Source: Caulobacter sp. NIBR1757 (lineage in GTDB: Bacteria > Pseudomonadota > Alphaproteobacteria > Caulobacterales > Caulobacteraceae). Taken from it: 64,000 nt of DNA. The position numbers and the translations under genes were made by a program. The notes under the pieces were generated by a model. That model was given only the letters and a program-made list of their open reading frames with translations. It did no database searches and was not told where the DNA came from. Below are positions 16,171-24,541 of this stretch, piece after piece. Location of the stretch: contig NZ_CP115463.1 in the NCBI RefSeq assembly GCF_027912495.1, positions 2,193,501 to 2,257,500 of the forward strand. Reading direction: 5' to 3'. Each line of letters starts with the position of its first letter. Within the stretch, counting starts at the first letter, position 1.

Positions 16171-17253
16171 TCAGCCCTGCGTGACCATGCCGCCCGGCAG
16201 CAGTTCGGCGCGGCCGGCCAAGGTCAGTTCGGTGAGGGCGGCCAGCACGGCGGCGACCGGCGCGCCGGTGGCCCGGACCAGTTCGTCGCGCGAGACGGGG
16301 GTTGGCGACAGCAGCTCGGCGAGGCGTTCGCGCAGAATCTCGATGTCGCGATCGCTGACGGCCGGGCCCTTCCAGGCGGGCGGCTCGCGTTCGCGCAGGG
16401 ACATGTCGCGGATGGCGGTCAGGACGTCGTCGGCGGTCTCGCACATCTGGGCGCCCTGGCGGATCAGGTCGTTGGTGCCCTTGGCGCGGGGATCGAGGGG
16501 TGAGCCGGGGACGGCGAGGACTTCACGGCCCTGCTCGTTCGCCAGCCGGGCGGTGATCAGGGAGCCGGAGCGCAGTTCGGCCTCGACGATGACCACCGCC
16601 AGGGACAGGCCGGAGATGATGCGGTTGCGGCGGGGGAAGTCGCGGGCCTGGGCCCGGTAGCCGGGCGGGCTTTCGGAGACGATGGCGCCGCGCTCGGCGA
16701 TCTGGCGATGCAGGTCGGCGTGTTCGGGCGGGTAGATGTCGTCGGGGCCGCCGCCGAGGACGGCAATGGTGCCGGTCGGCAGGGCGCCGAGGTGGGCCGC
16801 GCCGTCGATGCCGCGGGCCAGGCCCGAGACGATGGTGACGCCGGCCTCGCCGAGCTGGGCGGCCAGGCCGCGGGCGAACTTCTGGCCGCCGGCCGAGGCG
16901 ACGCGGGCCCCGACGATGGCGGCGGTCGGGCGGCTGGCAATGGCGAGGTCGCCGAGCACCCAGATCAGCGGCGGCGGCGGGTCGAGGGCGGCCAGCAGAT
17001 AAGGGAAGGCCGGCTCGCAGGAACAGAAGAGCCTGGCCCCGGCCCTTGTACCGGCGTCGAGTTCGCGGCGGGCGTCGTCGAGGCTGGGGATGCGCAAGGG
17101 ACCGGAGCGGCCGGCCCGCTGGGCGAGATCCGGCAGGGCGTCCATGACGGCCCGCGCCGAGCCGTAGCGGCCGAGCAGGTTCTCGAAGGCGACCGGACCG
17201 ACCTGTTCGGTGCGGGCCAGGCGCAGCCAGGCGAGGCGCTCCTCGTCGGTCAT
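16171..17253 (-). CDS. dprA: DNA-processing protein DprA
   Basis: A 360-residue DprA/Smf protein that loads RecA on incoming single-stranded DNA during transformation. The Rossmann-like domain shows AAIVGARVASAGGQKFARGL, VTIVSGLARGIDGAAHLGAL, IAVLGGGPDDIYPPEHADL and DFPRRNRIISGLSLAVVIVE, then SGSLITARLANEQGREVLAV. The C-terminal region (about 285-360) is the winged-helix DprA tail. Its ATG overlaps the plsY stop by 4 bp (ATGA). In other Caulobacterales the order pyrB-pyrC-plsY-dprA is usually followed by topA; here a serine hydrolase follows instead. Confidence 0.95.
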   Translation of the reverse strand: MTDEERLAWLRLARTEQVGPVAFENLLGRYGSARAVMDALPDLAQRAGRSGPLRIPSLDDARRELDAGTRAGARLFCSCEPAFPYLLAALDPPPPLIWVLGDLAIASRPTAAIVGARVASAGGQKFARGLAAQLGEAGVTIVSGLARGIDGAAHLGALPTGTIAVLGGGPDDIYPPEHADLHRQIAERGAIVSESPPGYRAQARDFPRRNRIISGLSLAVVIVEAELRSGSLITARLANEQGREVLAVPGSPLDPRAKGTNDLIRQGAQMCETADDVLTAIRDMSLREREPPAWKGPAVSDRDIEILRERLAELLSPTPVSRDELVRATGAPVAAVLAALTELTLAGRAELLPGGMVTQG

Positions 17254-17885
17254 GCGGCGGGCGGCGCGTCCTTCTTGGCGCCGATCTTCGGCTCCGTGCC
17301 CTTGAGCAGGCGGCCGATGTTTTCGCGGTGACGGATGAAGACCAGCACGGCCATGAAGGCGGCCAGGACGACGACCGGGTAGGGCTGTTCGGTGGCCAGG
17401 GCGAAGAAGGGGGCCAGGGCGACGGCGGTCAGGCCGGCCAGGGACGACATGCGGAACAGGAAGGCGGTCAGCAGCCAGGCGGCGCCGGCCAGCAGGCCGA
17501 CCGGCCAGGCGATGGCCAGCATGGTGCCGAAGAAGGTGGCCACGCCCTTGCCGCCTTTGAACTTCAGCCAGACCGGGAAGAGGTGGCCGGTGAAGGCGGC
17601 GCCGGCGGCGAGCGCCATGACCAGCGGGGTCCAGTGGGTGAGCAGGCCGGCCAGCAGCACGGCAAGCGCGCCCTTGCCGCTGTCGCCGATCAGGGCCAGC
17701 AGGGCCAAGTCCTTGCGGCCTGTGCGCAGGACATTGGTCGCGCCGATGTTGCCCGAGCCGACGGTGCGGATGTCGATGCCGGCGATACGGGCGCTGAGCA
17801 GCCCGAACGGGATCGAGCCGAGGAGATAGCCGCCCACGACGACCAGCCCGAGCGTCAGGTAAACGGCGCCAGCCAAGGATTCCAT
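17250..17885 (-). CDS. plsY: Acyl-phosphate glycerol-3-phosphate acyltransferase PlsY
   Basis: A 211-residue integral membrane protein with about five hydrophobic segments. It carries the PlsY motifs GYLLGSIPFGLL near residue 17, the GSGNIGATNVLRTGRK loop near 40, and FKGGKGVATFFG near 105. It transfers acyl groups from acyl-phosphate to glycerol-3-phosphate, the first step of phospholipid synthesis. The ATG at 17885 follows GGGAGGAACAAAC. It shares a 4-bp overlap with dprA downstream and lies 52 bp after pyrC'. Confidence 0.95.
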   Translation of the reverse strand: MESLAGAVYLTLGLVVVGGYLLGSIPFGLLSARIAGIDIRTVGSGNIGATNVLRTGRKDLALLALIGDSGKGALAVLLAGLLTHWTPLVMALAAGAAFTGHLFPVWLKFKGGKGVATFFGTMLAIAWPVGLLAGAAWLLTAFLFRMSSLAGLTAVALAPFFALATEQPYPVVVLAAFMAVLVFIRHRENIGRLLKGTEPKIGAKKDAPPAA

Positions 17886-17937
17886 GTTTGTTCCTCCCTT
17901 GGGAACGATGCCGCGCCAACGGGCGGGGAGCAAGAGG

Positions 17938-19239
17938 TCAGTCAGCCGTCCGGTAGACCACGCGGCCGTCGACCAGGGTCATCAGCACCTGGCCCTGGAG
18001 CCTCCGACCGTCGAAGGCGGAATTCTTGGATTTGGAGCGCAGCTTGTCGGCATCGACGATCACCGGGGCGCCGAGATCGCAGAGGACGAGGTCGGCCGGG
18101 GCGCCGGAGGACAGGCGGCCGGTCTGCAGGCCGAGGAGCTGGGCGGGGGCCAGGGTGACGGCGCGGATCAGGTCGACCAGCGGGATCCGGTCGTCATGAT
18201 GGAAGGCCAGCAGGGCCGGGAGCAGGGTTTCCAGCCCGACCGAACCGGGGGCGGCCTCGGCGTAGGGGAGGCGTTTGTCTTCGGCGGGAGCCGGGGCGTG
18301 AGCCGAGACGACGACGTCGATCAGGCCGTCGGCCAGGGCGTCGATCAGAGCCTGGCGGTCGTCCTCGCTGCGCAGGGGCGGGTCGAGCTTGGCGAAGGTG
18401 CGGTAGTCGCCGATGTCGAGTTCGTTGAAGCTGAGGTGGTTGATCGAGACCGAGGCGTGGACCTTTACCCCCCTGGCCTTGGCGCGTTTGAGCGCGTCGA
18501 GACTGGCGGCGCAGGTGATCTGGTCGACCAGCAGGCGGGCGCCGGTCAGTTCGGCCAGGGCCAGGTCGCGCTCGAGCATGATGGTCTCGGCGGCGGTCGG
18601 GGCGGCCGGGATGCCCAGGCGGGCGGCGAAGTCGCCCTCGGTGGCGCCGGCGTCGCCGGTCAGCCAGGGGTCGGCCGGGCGGTGGGCGACCAGCATGCCG
18701 AAGGCCTTGGCGTAGGCGAGAATTCGGCGGAAAACCCTTGAATCAACAATGGAATGGTCGGCATCGGTGATGAAGACGCAGCCGGCGTCCCGCATCAGGC
18801 CGATCTCGGCCAGGTGTTGGCCCTTCAGCCCCTTGGTGGCGGCGCCGGCCGGGTAGACGTTGACCAGCTCGATGTCGCGGGCCCGGCGCAGGATGAAGTC
18901 GACCATGGCCGGATCGTCGATGGCCGGGTCGGTGTCAGGCTGCACCACCATCGAGGTGACGCCGCCGGCGGCGGCAGCCTGGGCGGCGGACTTCAGGGTT
19001 TCCTTGGGCTCGGCCCCGGGCTCGCCGGTCTTGACGCGCAGGTCGATGAGGCCGGGCGCCAGCATGGCGCCGTTGCAGTCGATGACGCGAACATCGCCCG
19101 ACAGGTCCTTGAATTCACGACCCTTTGCGACGTCGACGATGACGCCTTCGGAGACGATGAGGGAGCCCGGGCCATCGTAGCGGCTCTCGGGATCGACCAA
19201 GCGGGCGTTCTGGAAGGCGGTGGGTTGCGGGCGGGCCAT
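17938..19239 (-). CDS. pyrC: Dihydroorotase-like protein PyrC', metal ligands missing
   Basis: A 433-residue amidohydrolase-fold protein clearly related to dihydroorotase (APGLIDL...GEPG, ITCAASLDALKRAKARGVKV, GSVGLETLLPALLAF). The HxH zinc-binding pair after strand 1 is replaced (GLIDLRVKTGEPG instead of DLHVHLREPG), and the usual DHAPH motif is SAHAPAPAEDK. It is therefore probably inactive, like the PyrC' subunits that stabilise aspartate transcarbamoylase in pseudomonads. Its ATG overlaps the pyrB stop by one base (TGATG), fitting a stoichiometric complex. An active dihydroorotase should be encoded elsewhere. Confidence 0.9.
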   Translation of the reverse strand: MARPQPTAFQNARLVDPESRYDGPGSLIVSEGVIVDVAKGREFKDLSGDVRVIDCNGAMLAPGLIDLRVKTGEPGAEPKETLKSAAQAAAAGGVTSMVVQPDTDPAIDDPAMVDFILRRARDIELVNVYPAGAATKGLKGQHLAEIGLMRDAGCVFITDADHSIVDSRVFRRILAYAKAFGMLVAHRPADPWLTGDAGATEGDFAARLGIPAAPTAAETIMLERDLALAELTGARLLVDQITCAASLDALKRAKARGVKVHASVSINHLSFNELDIGDYRTFAKLDPPLRSEDDRQALIDALADGLIDVVVSAHAPAPAEDKRLPYAEAAPGSVGLETLLPALLAFHHDDRIPLVDLIRAVTLAPAQLLGLQTGRLSSGAPADLVLCDLGAPVIVDADKLRSKSKNSAFDGRRLQGQVLMTLVDGRVVYRTAD

Positions 19240-20216
19240 CAGGCGTTATCCAGCCGGTGGGCGAGGCTGGCCAGCACCGCCATGCGGGCGGCGACGCCCA
19301 TCTCGACCTGGTTCTGGATCAGGCTGACGGCCGGGTCGTCGGCGACGTCGCTGTCGATCTCGACGCCGCGGTTCATGGGGCCGGGGTGCATGACCTTGGC
19401 GCCGCTGGCGGCATAGGAAAGCCGTTCGCGATCAAGGCCGTAGAAGCGGAAGTACTCACGGGTCGAGGGCACCAGGGCGCCCTGCATCCGCTCCAGCTGC
19501 AGCCGCAGCATCATCACCACATCCACGCCCCTGAGACCCGACTTCATGTCGTGATGGATCTCCACACCCCAGTGCTCTGCCCCGGCGGGAATGAGGGTCG
19601 GCGGGCCAACCAGCCGGACCTCGGCGCCCAGGACGCTGAGCATGGCGACGTTGGACCGGGCCACGCGGCTGTGGGCGACGTCGCCGCAGATGGCGACCGT
19701 GAGGCCGGCCAGGGACCCGAAGGCGCGGCGCATGGCCAGGGCGTCGAGCAGGGCCTGGGTCGGGTGTTCATGCTGGCCGTCGCCGGCGTTGACGACGCTG
19801 CAGCCGACCTTCTGGGCCAGCAGGGCGGCGGCGCCGCTCGAGCCGTGGCGAACAATGAGGATGTCCGGCTGCATGGCGTTCAGGGTGACGGCGGTGTCGA
19901 TGAGGGTCTCGCCCTTGGTCATCGACGAGGAGCGCGGGCTCATGTTGACCGTGTCGGCGCCGAGCCGCTTGGCGGCGATCTCGAAGCTGGACTGGGTGCG
20001 GGTCGAGGGCTCGAAGAAGAGGTTCATCACCGTGCGGCCCTTGAGAAGGTCGAGCTTCTTGGAGGCGCGGTGGTTGAAATCGACGAAGTGGTCGGCGAGG
20101 TCGAGGAGTTCGCTGACCTGAACGATGTTGAGATCGCCCGCCGACAGGAAGTGGCGGAACGGAAACGGGAAGGTCCTGCTTCGGAGGTCGTCGATTCCCG
20201 GGGCGTTGGCCGTCAT
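19239..20216 (-). CDS. pyrB: Aspartate carbamoyltransferase catalytic chain
   Basis: A 325-residue aspartate transcarbamoylase that forms carbamoyl-aspartate in pyrimidine synthesis. Motifs seen are the carbamoyl-phosphate site [19 protein letters not shown] near residue 66, [44 protein letters not shown] and [14 protein letters not shown]. Length is typical. No pyrI regulatory chain is adjacent; instead the overlapping pyrC' gene suggests a PyrB-PyrC' complex. The start [11 protein letters not shown] lies 11 bp after the AEC transporter gene, with which it may be co-transcribed. Confidence 0.97.
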   Translation of the reverse strand: MTANAPGIDDLRSRTFPFPFRHFLSAGDLNIVQVSELLDLADHFVDFNHRASKKLDLLKGRTVMNLFFEPSTRTQSSFEIAAKRLGADTVNMSPRSSSMTKGETLIDTAVTLNAMQPDILIVRHGSSGAAALLAQKVGCSVVNAGDGQHEHPTQALLDALAMRRAFGSLAGLTVAICGDVAHSRVARSNVAMLSVLGAEVRLVGPPTLIPAGAEHWGVEIHHDMKSGLRGVDVVMMLRLQLERMQGALVPSTREYFRFYGLDRERLSYAASGAKVMHPGPMNRGVEIDSDVADDPAVSLIQNQVEMGVAARMAVLASLAHRLDNA

Positions 20217-20227
20217 GAGCGGGCCTC

Positions 20228-21148
20228 TTACGGCAGGTGGAAGAGGATGAGAAGGGCGGGAATGGTCAGCAGGCTGGCGACCGTGGTGAAGGCGACGATG
20301 CCGGCCATCAGCGGGGCGTCGCCGCCCATCTGGCGGGCGAGGACGTAGGAGGCGGCGGCGCCGGGGGCGGAGCCGGCCAGGAGGGCGATGCCCTGGGCCG
20401 TCTCGTCGCCGCCGGCCAGACGGGTCAGGCCCCACATCAGCACCGGCAGGACGAGGATCTTGATGGCGCTGACGCTGACGATCAGCAGCTGGCGGCGGCG
20501 GACATAGGCGAAGTTGAGACCGGCGCCGGCGACCAGCAGGCCCAGCGCGAAGGCGGCGTCGGAGAGCAGCTGGGCGGTGTTCATCACCACCGGGACTTTG
20601 GGGGTGTGCAGCACATTGAGCAGGGCCCCGACGCCGCAGCCCCAGAGGACGGGGTTCTGGGCCAGGCCCCTGAGCGCGGCCTTGAGCCCGCCGCCCTGGC
20701 CCTCCCCCCAGCGGCTCATCACCAGGACGCAGATGATGTTGATGGCCGGGATCAGGGCGCCCATGATCATCGCCCCCAGGCTGGCCCCGGACGGGCCGTA
20801 GACCACCGCCACCAGCGGCAGGAAGACGAAGGCGTTCCAGCGCAAGGAGCCCTGGAACACCGAGGTGTAGGAGGCGTCCGACAGCTTGAGCAGCGGCTTG
20901 GCCAGCAGGACGACGGTGGCGACGATGGCGATGCCGCCCATGGCGCCGATGGCCAGAGCGCCGGCCGACAGGGCCGAGAAGTCGGCCTTCCAGACGGCGG
21001 GGGCCAGGAAGCCGGGGTAGAAGACGAAATAGGTGATCCGCTCGATGGCGGGCCAATGCTCCTCGGGAATGAACTTGCTGGCGCGCAGGCCCCAGCCGAG
21101 CGCGATCATGGCGAAGACGGGCAGGACGCCGAGGAGGATTGCGCTCAT
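20228..21148 (-). CDS. AEC family (auxin efflux carrier-like) transporter
   Basis: A 306-residue integral membrane protein with about ten hydrophobic segments in two halves, as in AEC/malonate-efflux carriers. Recognisable pieces are [18 protein letters not shown] at the N-terminus, [35 protein letters not shown] and the C-terminal [20 protein letters not shown]. Substrates of the family include carboxylates; none can be assigned here. It heads the pyrB-pyrC'-plsY-dprA strand with only 11 bp before pyrB. A TATAAT-like box in repeat copy A lies about 50 bp upstream and could serve as its promoter. Confidence 0.8.
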   Translation of the reverse strand: MSAILLGVLPVFAMIALGWGLRASKFIPEEHWPAIERITYFVFYPGFLAPAVWKADFSALSAGALAIGAMGGIAIVATVVLLAKPLLKLSDASYTSVFQGSLRWNAFVFLPLVAVVYGPSGASLGAMIMGALIPAINIICVLVMSRWGEGQGGGLKAALRGLAQNPVLWGCGVGALLNVLHTPKVPVVMNTAQLLSDAAFALGLLVAGAGLNFAYVRRRQLLIVSVSAIKILVLPVLMWGLTRLAGGDETAQGIALLAGSAPGAAASYVLARQMGGDAPLMAGIVAFTTVASLLTIPALLILFHLP

Positions 21149-21180
21149 GGGGCGGCTGTACAGGGATTCCGGCGGGGCGG

Positions 21181-21433
21181 TTATCGAAGCGGCTGACCAT
21201 TATACCAGCTCTGCTGCGGGGGGAGGCGCGTCGGACCGGAAAAGGTTTTTTCTTTGAGTGACTTAAGGGTGGCGTTGAGGCTGTGAATGTTGGCGCCTAC
21301 GTAGGCGTGGCGTTGACAGAGGCGCGGGGAATGTAGGTGTGAATGTGAGGCCGATGCCTACGTTGCGGGAAAAACGACGACACCGGGATTTGTCGAGCCG
21401 AATGGGGTCGAAAATGGATATGTCTAGACATAT
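21181..21433 (+). repeat. Copy A of a dispersed ~250-bp non-coding element ending in a 16-bp palindrome
   Basis: This intergenic stretch aligns with the minus strand of 51702-51951. Block 1 (21181-21206) matches at 24 of 26 positions (TTATCGAAGCGGCT ... ATTATACC). Block 2 (21279-21297, GGCTGTGAA then GTTGGCGCC) matches at 18 of 19. GCGTTGACAG, CGTAGGCG and GCCTACG follow in both copies, and both end in the perfect palindrome ATATGTCTAGACATAT (here 21418-21433). Exactly 72 bp separate blocks 1 and 2 in both copies although that spacer is not conserved; 120 versus 117 bp separate block 2 from the palindrome. It fills the gap between the AEC transporter and GNAT genes. Function unknown. Confidence 0.8.
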
Positions 21434-21481
21434 TCATCGGGGTTTTCGCGGCGGCCTGGAGCGCCGGGGAGGAATGATCGG

Positions 21482-22039
21482 GTGACCTTTCGGGCGCGGA
21501 CCACCGAACGGCTGACACTGAGGGCGATCCGGCCAGACGACTGGCCGGCGTTCCATCGCTACATGTCCGATCCGGAGGTGACGGCCTGGCTGCCCGAGGG
21601 CCTGATGGACGAAGAGATGGCGCGGGCTTGGGTCGACAGGAGCGCCCGGGATGACGCGCCGGCGGTGGCCGTTCTGACCCGCGACCCGGAAGCCTTCATC
21701 GGCCACATGGTCTTCCATCCGTGGGCGGGGTCGCACACCTATGAAATCGGCTGGGTGTTCGGGCGGGCGCACCAGGGGTGGGGCTATGCCACCGAGGCGG
21801 CGGCGGCGCTGCTCGCCCATGCCTTCGAGACCCTCGGCTGCCATCGGGTGATCGCCACCTGCCAGCCGGAAAACACCGCCTCCTGGCGGGTGATGGAAAA
21901 GCTGCGGATGCGGCGCGAGGGCCTCCTGCTCCAGTGCATCCCGCGTGAGGGCGGGGAATGGTGGGACGAGTATCTCTACGCCATCCTTGCCGACGAGTAC
22001 CGGGGGGCTGCATCTTCGCAGGGCCCCGCCAAATCCTGA
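21482..22039 (+). CDS. GNAT family N-acetyltransferase (RimJ/RimL-like)
   Basis: A 185-residue GCN5-related acetyltransferase. The N-terminus ERLTLRAIRPDDWPAFHRYM is the common RimJ/RimL start, and the acetyl-CoA site is in GWVFGRAHQGWGYATEAAAA near residue 97. VMEKLRMRREGLLLQC and WWDEYLYAILADEY complete the pattern. Substrate unknown. The start is a GTG at 21482; GGGAGGA lies about nine bases upstream, and the nearby ATG runs into a stop. The gene follows repeat copy A, whose palindrome ends 48 bp upstream, and precedes the oxidoreductase gene by 16 bp. Confidence 0.82.
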   Translation: MTFRARTTERLTLRAIRPDDWPAFHRYMSDPEVTAWLPEGLMDEEMARAWVDRSARDDAPAVAVLTRDPEAFIGHMVFHPWAGSHTYEIGWVFGRAHQGWGYATEAAAALLAHAFETLGCHRVIATCQPENTASWRVMEKLRMRREGLLLQCIPREGGEWWDEYLYAILADEYRGAASSQGPAKS

Positions 22040-22055
22040 GGAAAGAGAGCCCGCC

Positions 22056-23054
22056 ATGACCGCCAACCGCCAGATCGTCCTCGCCGACCTGCCCAAGGGC
22101 AAGCTGGAGCCGACGCACTTCCGCCAGACGGAAGGGACGGTCGGCTCGCCGGGCGAGGGGGAGGTGCTGCTGAAGGTGCTGTATGTCAGCCTGGACGCGG
22201 CCAACCGGGCCTGGATGCAGGGGGCGACCTATCGCTCGGCGCTGCAGGCCGGCGATGTGATGGCCGGTGGGGCGCTGGCCGAGGTGGTCGAGTCGAAGGC
22301 CGACAGCCTCAAGCCCGGCGACCTGGTGTTCGCCGACACCGGCTGGCAGGAGTATGCGGTGCTGCCGGCCAAACACCTGGCCAAGCTGCCGCGCATCGAG
22401 CCGCTGACCAATCTCCTGAGCGTCTACGGCGTGGCCGGGCTGACGGCCTATTTCGGCCTGCTGGAATGCGGGCTGCCCAAGGCCGGGGAGACGGTGGTGG
22501 TGTCGGCGGCGGCGGGGTCGGTCGGGCTGTTCGTCGGGCAGATCGCCAGGATCAAGGGTTGCCGGGTGGTTGGCATCGCCGGCGGGGCGGCCAAGTGCCA
22601 GATGCTGAAGGACGAATTCGGGTTCGACGAGGCGGTCGACTACAAGGGCGGCAACCTGTTCAAGGACCTGAAGAAGGCGGCGCCGGGCGGCATCGACGTC
22701 TATTTCGACAACACCGGCGGGGAGATCCTCGAGGCCTGCCTGTTCCAGATGAACGTGCACGGGCGGATCGCCTGTTGCGGGGCGGTGTCGCAGTACGACA
22801 GCGCCGCGCCGTTCGGACCGCGCGGGGTGCCGGGCCTGATCGTCACCAAGCGGCTGGTCATGCGGGGGTTCATCGTCAGCGATTTCGCGGAGCGGAACGA
22901 CCAGGCCATGGCGGACCTGCAGGGCTGGGTGAAGAGCGGGCAGCTGAAGGTGCAGGAGGACGTGCTGGAGGGGCTGGAGAGCCTGCCGGGGGCGCTGATC
23001 GGGCTGCTGGCGGGGGAGAATGTCGGCAAGCGGATGGTGAAGGTGGCGGGGTAG
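22056..23054 (+). CDS. NADP-dependent medium-chain oxidoreductase (CurA/LTB4DH-like)
   Basis: A 332-residue zinc-independent MDR-superfamily protein. The N-terminal GroES-like half begins with NRQIVLADLPKGKLEP. The Rossmann half has VVVSAAAGSVGLFVGQIARI near residue 148, VVGIAGGAAKCQMLKDEFGF, and IDVYFDNTGGEILEACLFQM. These are marks of prostaglandin/LTB4 reductases and curcumin reductase CurA. Such enzymes reduce alpha,beta-unsaturated carbonyls with NADPH; the true substrate is unknown. GAAAGAGAG precedes the ATG, and the gene is probably co-transcribed with the acetyltransferase. A long hairpin repeat follows. Confidence 0.85.
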   Translation: MTANRQIVLADLPKGKLEPTHFRQTEGTVGSPGEGEVLLKVLYVSLDAANRAWMQGATYRSALQAGDVMAGGALAEVVESKADSLKPGDLVFADTGWQEYAVLPAKHLAKLPRIEPLTNLLSVYGVAGLTAYFGLLECGLPKAGETVVVSAAAGSVGLFVGQIARIKGCRVVGIAGGAAKCQMLKDEFGFDEAVDYKGGNLFKDLKKAAPGGIDVYFDNTGGEILEACLFQMNVHGRIACCGAVSQYDSAAPFGPRGVPGLIVTKRLVMRGFIVSDFAERNDQAMADLQGWVKSGQLKVQEDVLEGLESLPGALIGLLAGENVGKRMVKVAG

Positions 23055-23068
23055 GAGCGACCCCAACG

Positions 23069-23192
23069 CTGTCATCCTCCGACCGCGAAGCGGATCGGGG
23101 GACCCAACTGTCCGCGTGAAGACAGCCTGGGAGTCAATCCAGAGCCGGCATGGGTCCCCCGGTTGCCGCTGCGCGGCCCCGGAGGATGACAG
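23069..23192. repeat. Long imperfect inverted repeat (REP-like), possible bidirectional terminator
   Basis: The outer arms CTGTCATCCTCCG (23069-23081) and CGGAGGATGACAG (23180-23192) are perfectly complementary, as are GGGGGACCCA (to 23106) and TGGGTCCCCC (23151-23160). Each arm contains its own small hairpin (CCGC-GAA-GCGG and CCGC-TGC-GCGG). The structure lies between convergent genes (MDR oxidoreductase and ruvX) and has no long T-run. It has the look of a chromosomal repetitive palindrome that also shields or terminates transcripts. Confidence 0.75.
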
Positions 23193-23195
23193 GGG

Positions 23196-23666
23196 TTATT
23201 GGGCGTTCCTCAGGCGCTCCAGGGCCCCTTGCAAGATCCAGGTGGCGGCGAGTTTGTCGACGACTTCGCCGCGTTTCTTGCGGTTCACATCGTGCTCGTC
23301 GATCAGCACCCGGGTCACCGCCGCCGTGGACAGGCGCTCGTCCCAGAAGGCGATGGGGAGGTCGCGCAGGCGGAGCAGGTTGCGGGCCAGGGCGCGGTTG
23401 GACTGGCAGCGGACGCCCTCCGTGCCGTCCATGTTGACCGGCAGGCCGATGACGATGCCGAGCGCGCCACGGCTCTCCATCAGTTTGAACAGGACGGCGG
23501 CGTCCTGGGTGAACTTCTCGCGGCGGATGACGTCGAGCGGGCTGGCGACGGTGCGGGTGATGTCTGAGACCGCGACGCCGATGGTCTTCTCGCCAGGGTC
23601 GAGGCCGACGATGGGGGCGTATTGCGGCAGGGCGGCCGGCAGGTCGAGGATGTCGAGAATGGCCAT
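23196..23666 (-). CDS. ruvX: Putative pre-16S rRNA nuclease / Holliday junction resolvase-like YqgF
   Basis: A 156-residue YqgF/RuvX RNase H-fold protein. Motifs are IVGLDPGEKTIGVAVSDITR near the N-terminus, GIVIGLPVNMDGTEG near residue 74, and IAFWDERLSTAAVTRVLIDE near 106 with the acidic residues of the fold. YqgF is implicated in 16S rRNA 5'-end maturation. It is divergent from the small secreted protein and gatCAB, a neighbourhood often seen in alphaproteobacteria. The N-terminus is somewhat longer than in E. coli (about 138 residues). Confidence 0.93.
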   Translation of the reverse strand: MAILDILDLPAALPQYAPIVGLDPGEKTIGVAVSDITRTVASPLDVIRREKFTQDAAVLFKLMESRGALGIVIGLPVNMDGTEGVRCQSNRALARNLLRLRDLPIAFWDERLSTAAVTRVLIDEHDVNRKKRGEVVDKLAATWILQGALERLRNAQ

Positions 23667-23755
23667 GGGCGGGCTGTAGGCGCGCGCGGCGGCCGGGTCA
23701 AACCGGCCCCCCGAACAGAGGGGGCGGGGCGGGGCGAAACGGGCAAGGGTAGGGC

Positions 23756-24142
23756 ATGCGCCTCCTTCTCTCCGCCCTCGCCCTGCTGTTGATCGCCACG
23801 CCGGTCTCGGCCCAGGACTGGTCTGTCTCGATCCAGAGCAAGACCCTGACCACGATGATGGGCGCGCCGCCGCCGCGCGGGGCCGATCCGGTGGCTGACG
23901 CCCCGACCGAGACCTGGCTGTACGTGGACCAGGGGACGCTGTTCATCACCATCGCCTCGCCCAAGGCCATGACCGGCTGGCTGACCTATGAGATCGGGGC
24001 GTTCGAGCGCTGGCGGATCGTGCCGGAGGACGATGTCACCGGCGCCGAGCTGGACGTCGTCGAGAACGGCCGGGACCGGACGGTCACGCTGGACTTCAGC
24101 CGGGTGCAGGACAAGCGGACGCTGAAGATCAGGATCAAATAG
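23756..24142 (+). CDS. Small secreted hypothetical protein
   Basis: A 128-residue exported protein with a clear signal peptide (MRLLLSALALLLIATPVSAQ, likely cleaved after VSA). The mature part is beta-rich (TETWLYVDQGTLFITIASP, WLTYEIGAFERWRIVPEDDV, DRTVTLDFSRVQDKRTLKIR). There are no cysteines and no recognised motif. It lies 111 bp upstream of gatC on the same strand; codon use is like its neighbours. Function unknown. Confidence 0.6.
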   Translation: MRLLLSALALLLIATPVSAQDWSVSIQSKTLTTMMGAPPPRGADPVADAPTETWLYVDQGTLFITIASPKAMTGWLTYEIGAFERWRIVPEDDVTGAELDVVENGRDRTVTLDFSRVQDKRTLKIRIK

Positions 24143-24253
24143 ATCGAAACGGTCACAATCTGGCGTCGAAGGCGACGAAACGCCGGGTTATCCTTGTCAA
24201 AGCGGCCCCGCGGCGGCTAACCACCGCCTTTCGCTTCGACTGGAGTTTGGCCA

Positions 24254-24541
24254 ATGGCCGTTGACGCCGCCACGGTGCGCAAAGTCGCCCGTCTCGCCCG
24301 GATTGCTGTTCCCGAGGACGCCCTGGAGCCGATGGCCCAGGAGATCAACGGCATCATGCAGTGGATCGAGCAGCTGAACGAGGTCGATACCGACGGCGTC
24401 GAGCCGATGACCTCGGCGGTCGCGATGACCCTGCCGCTGCGCGAGGACGTGGTCACCGACGGGGCCTGTGTCGACAAGGTGGTGCTGAATGCGCCGAAGA
24501 CGGCCGATGGCTTCTTCATCGTGCCGAAAGTGGTGGAATAG
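24254..24541 (+). CDS. gatC: Asp-tRNA(Asn)/Glu-tRNA(Gln) amidotransferase subunit C
   Basis: A 95-residue GatC: TVRKVARLARIAVPEDALEP at the N-terminus, INGIMQWIEQLNEVDTDGVE in the middle and LREDVVTDG near residue 63, ending FFIVPKVVE. GatC holds the GatA amidase and GatB transferase together and wraps around GatA. Its stop codon is immediately followed by the gatA ATG with no gap. Length is typical. Confidence 0.96.
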   Translation: MAVDAATVRKVARLARIAVPEDALEPMAQEINGIMQWIEQLNEVDTDGVEPMTSAVAMTLPLREDVVTDGACVDKVVLNAPKTADGFFIVPKVVE

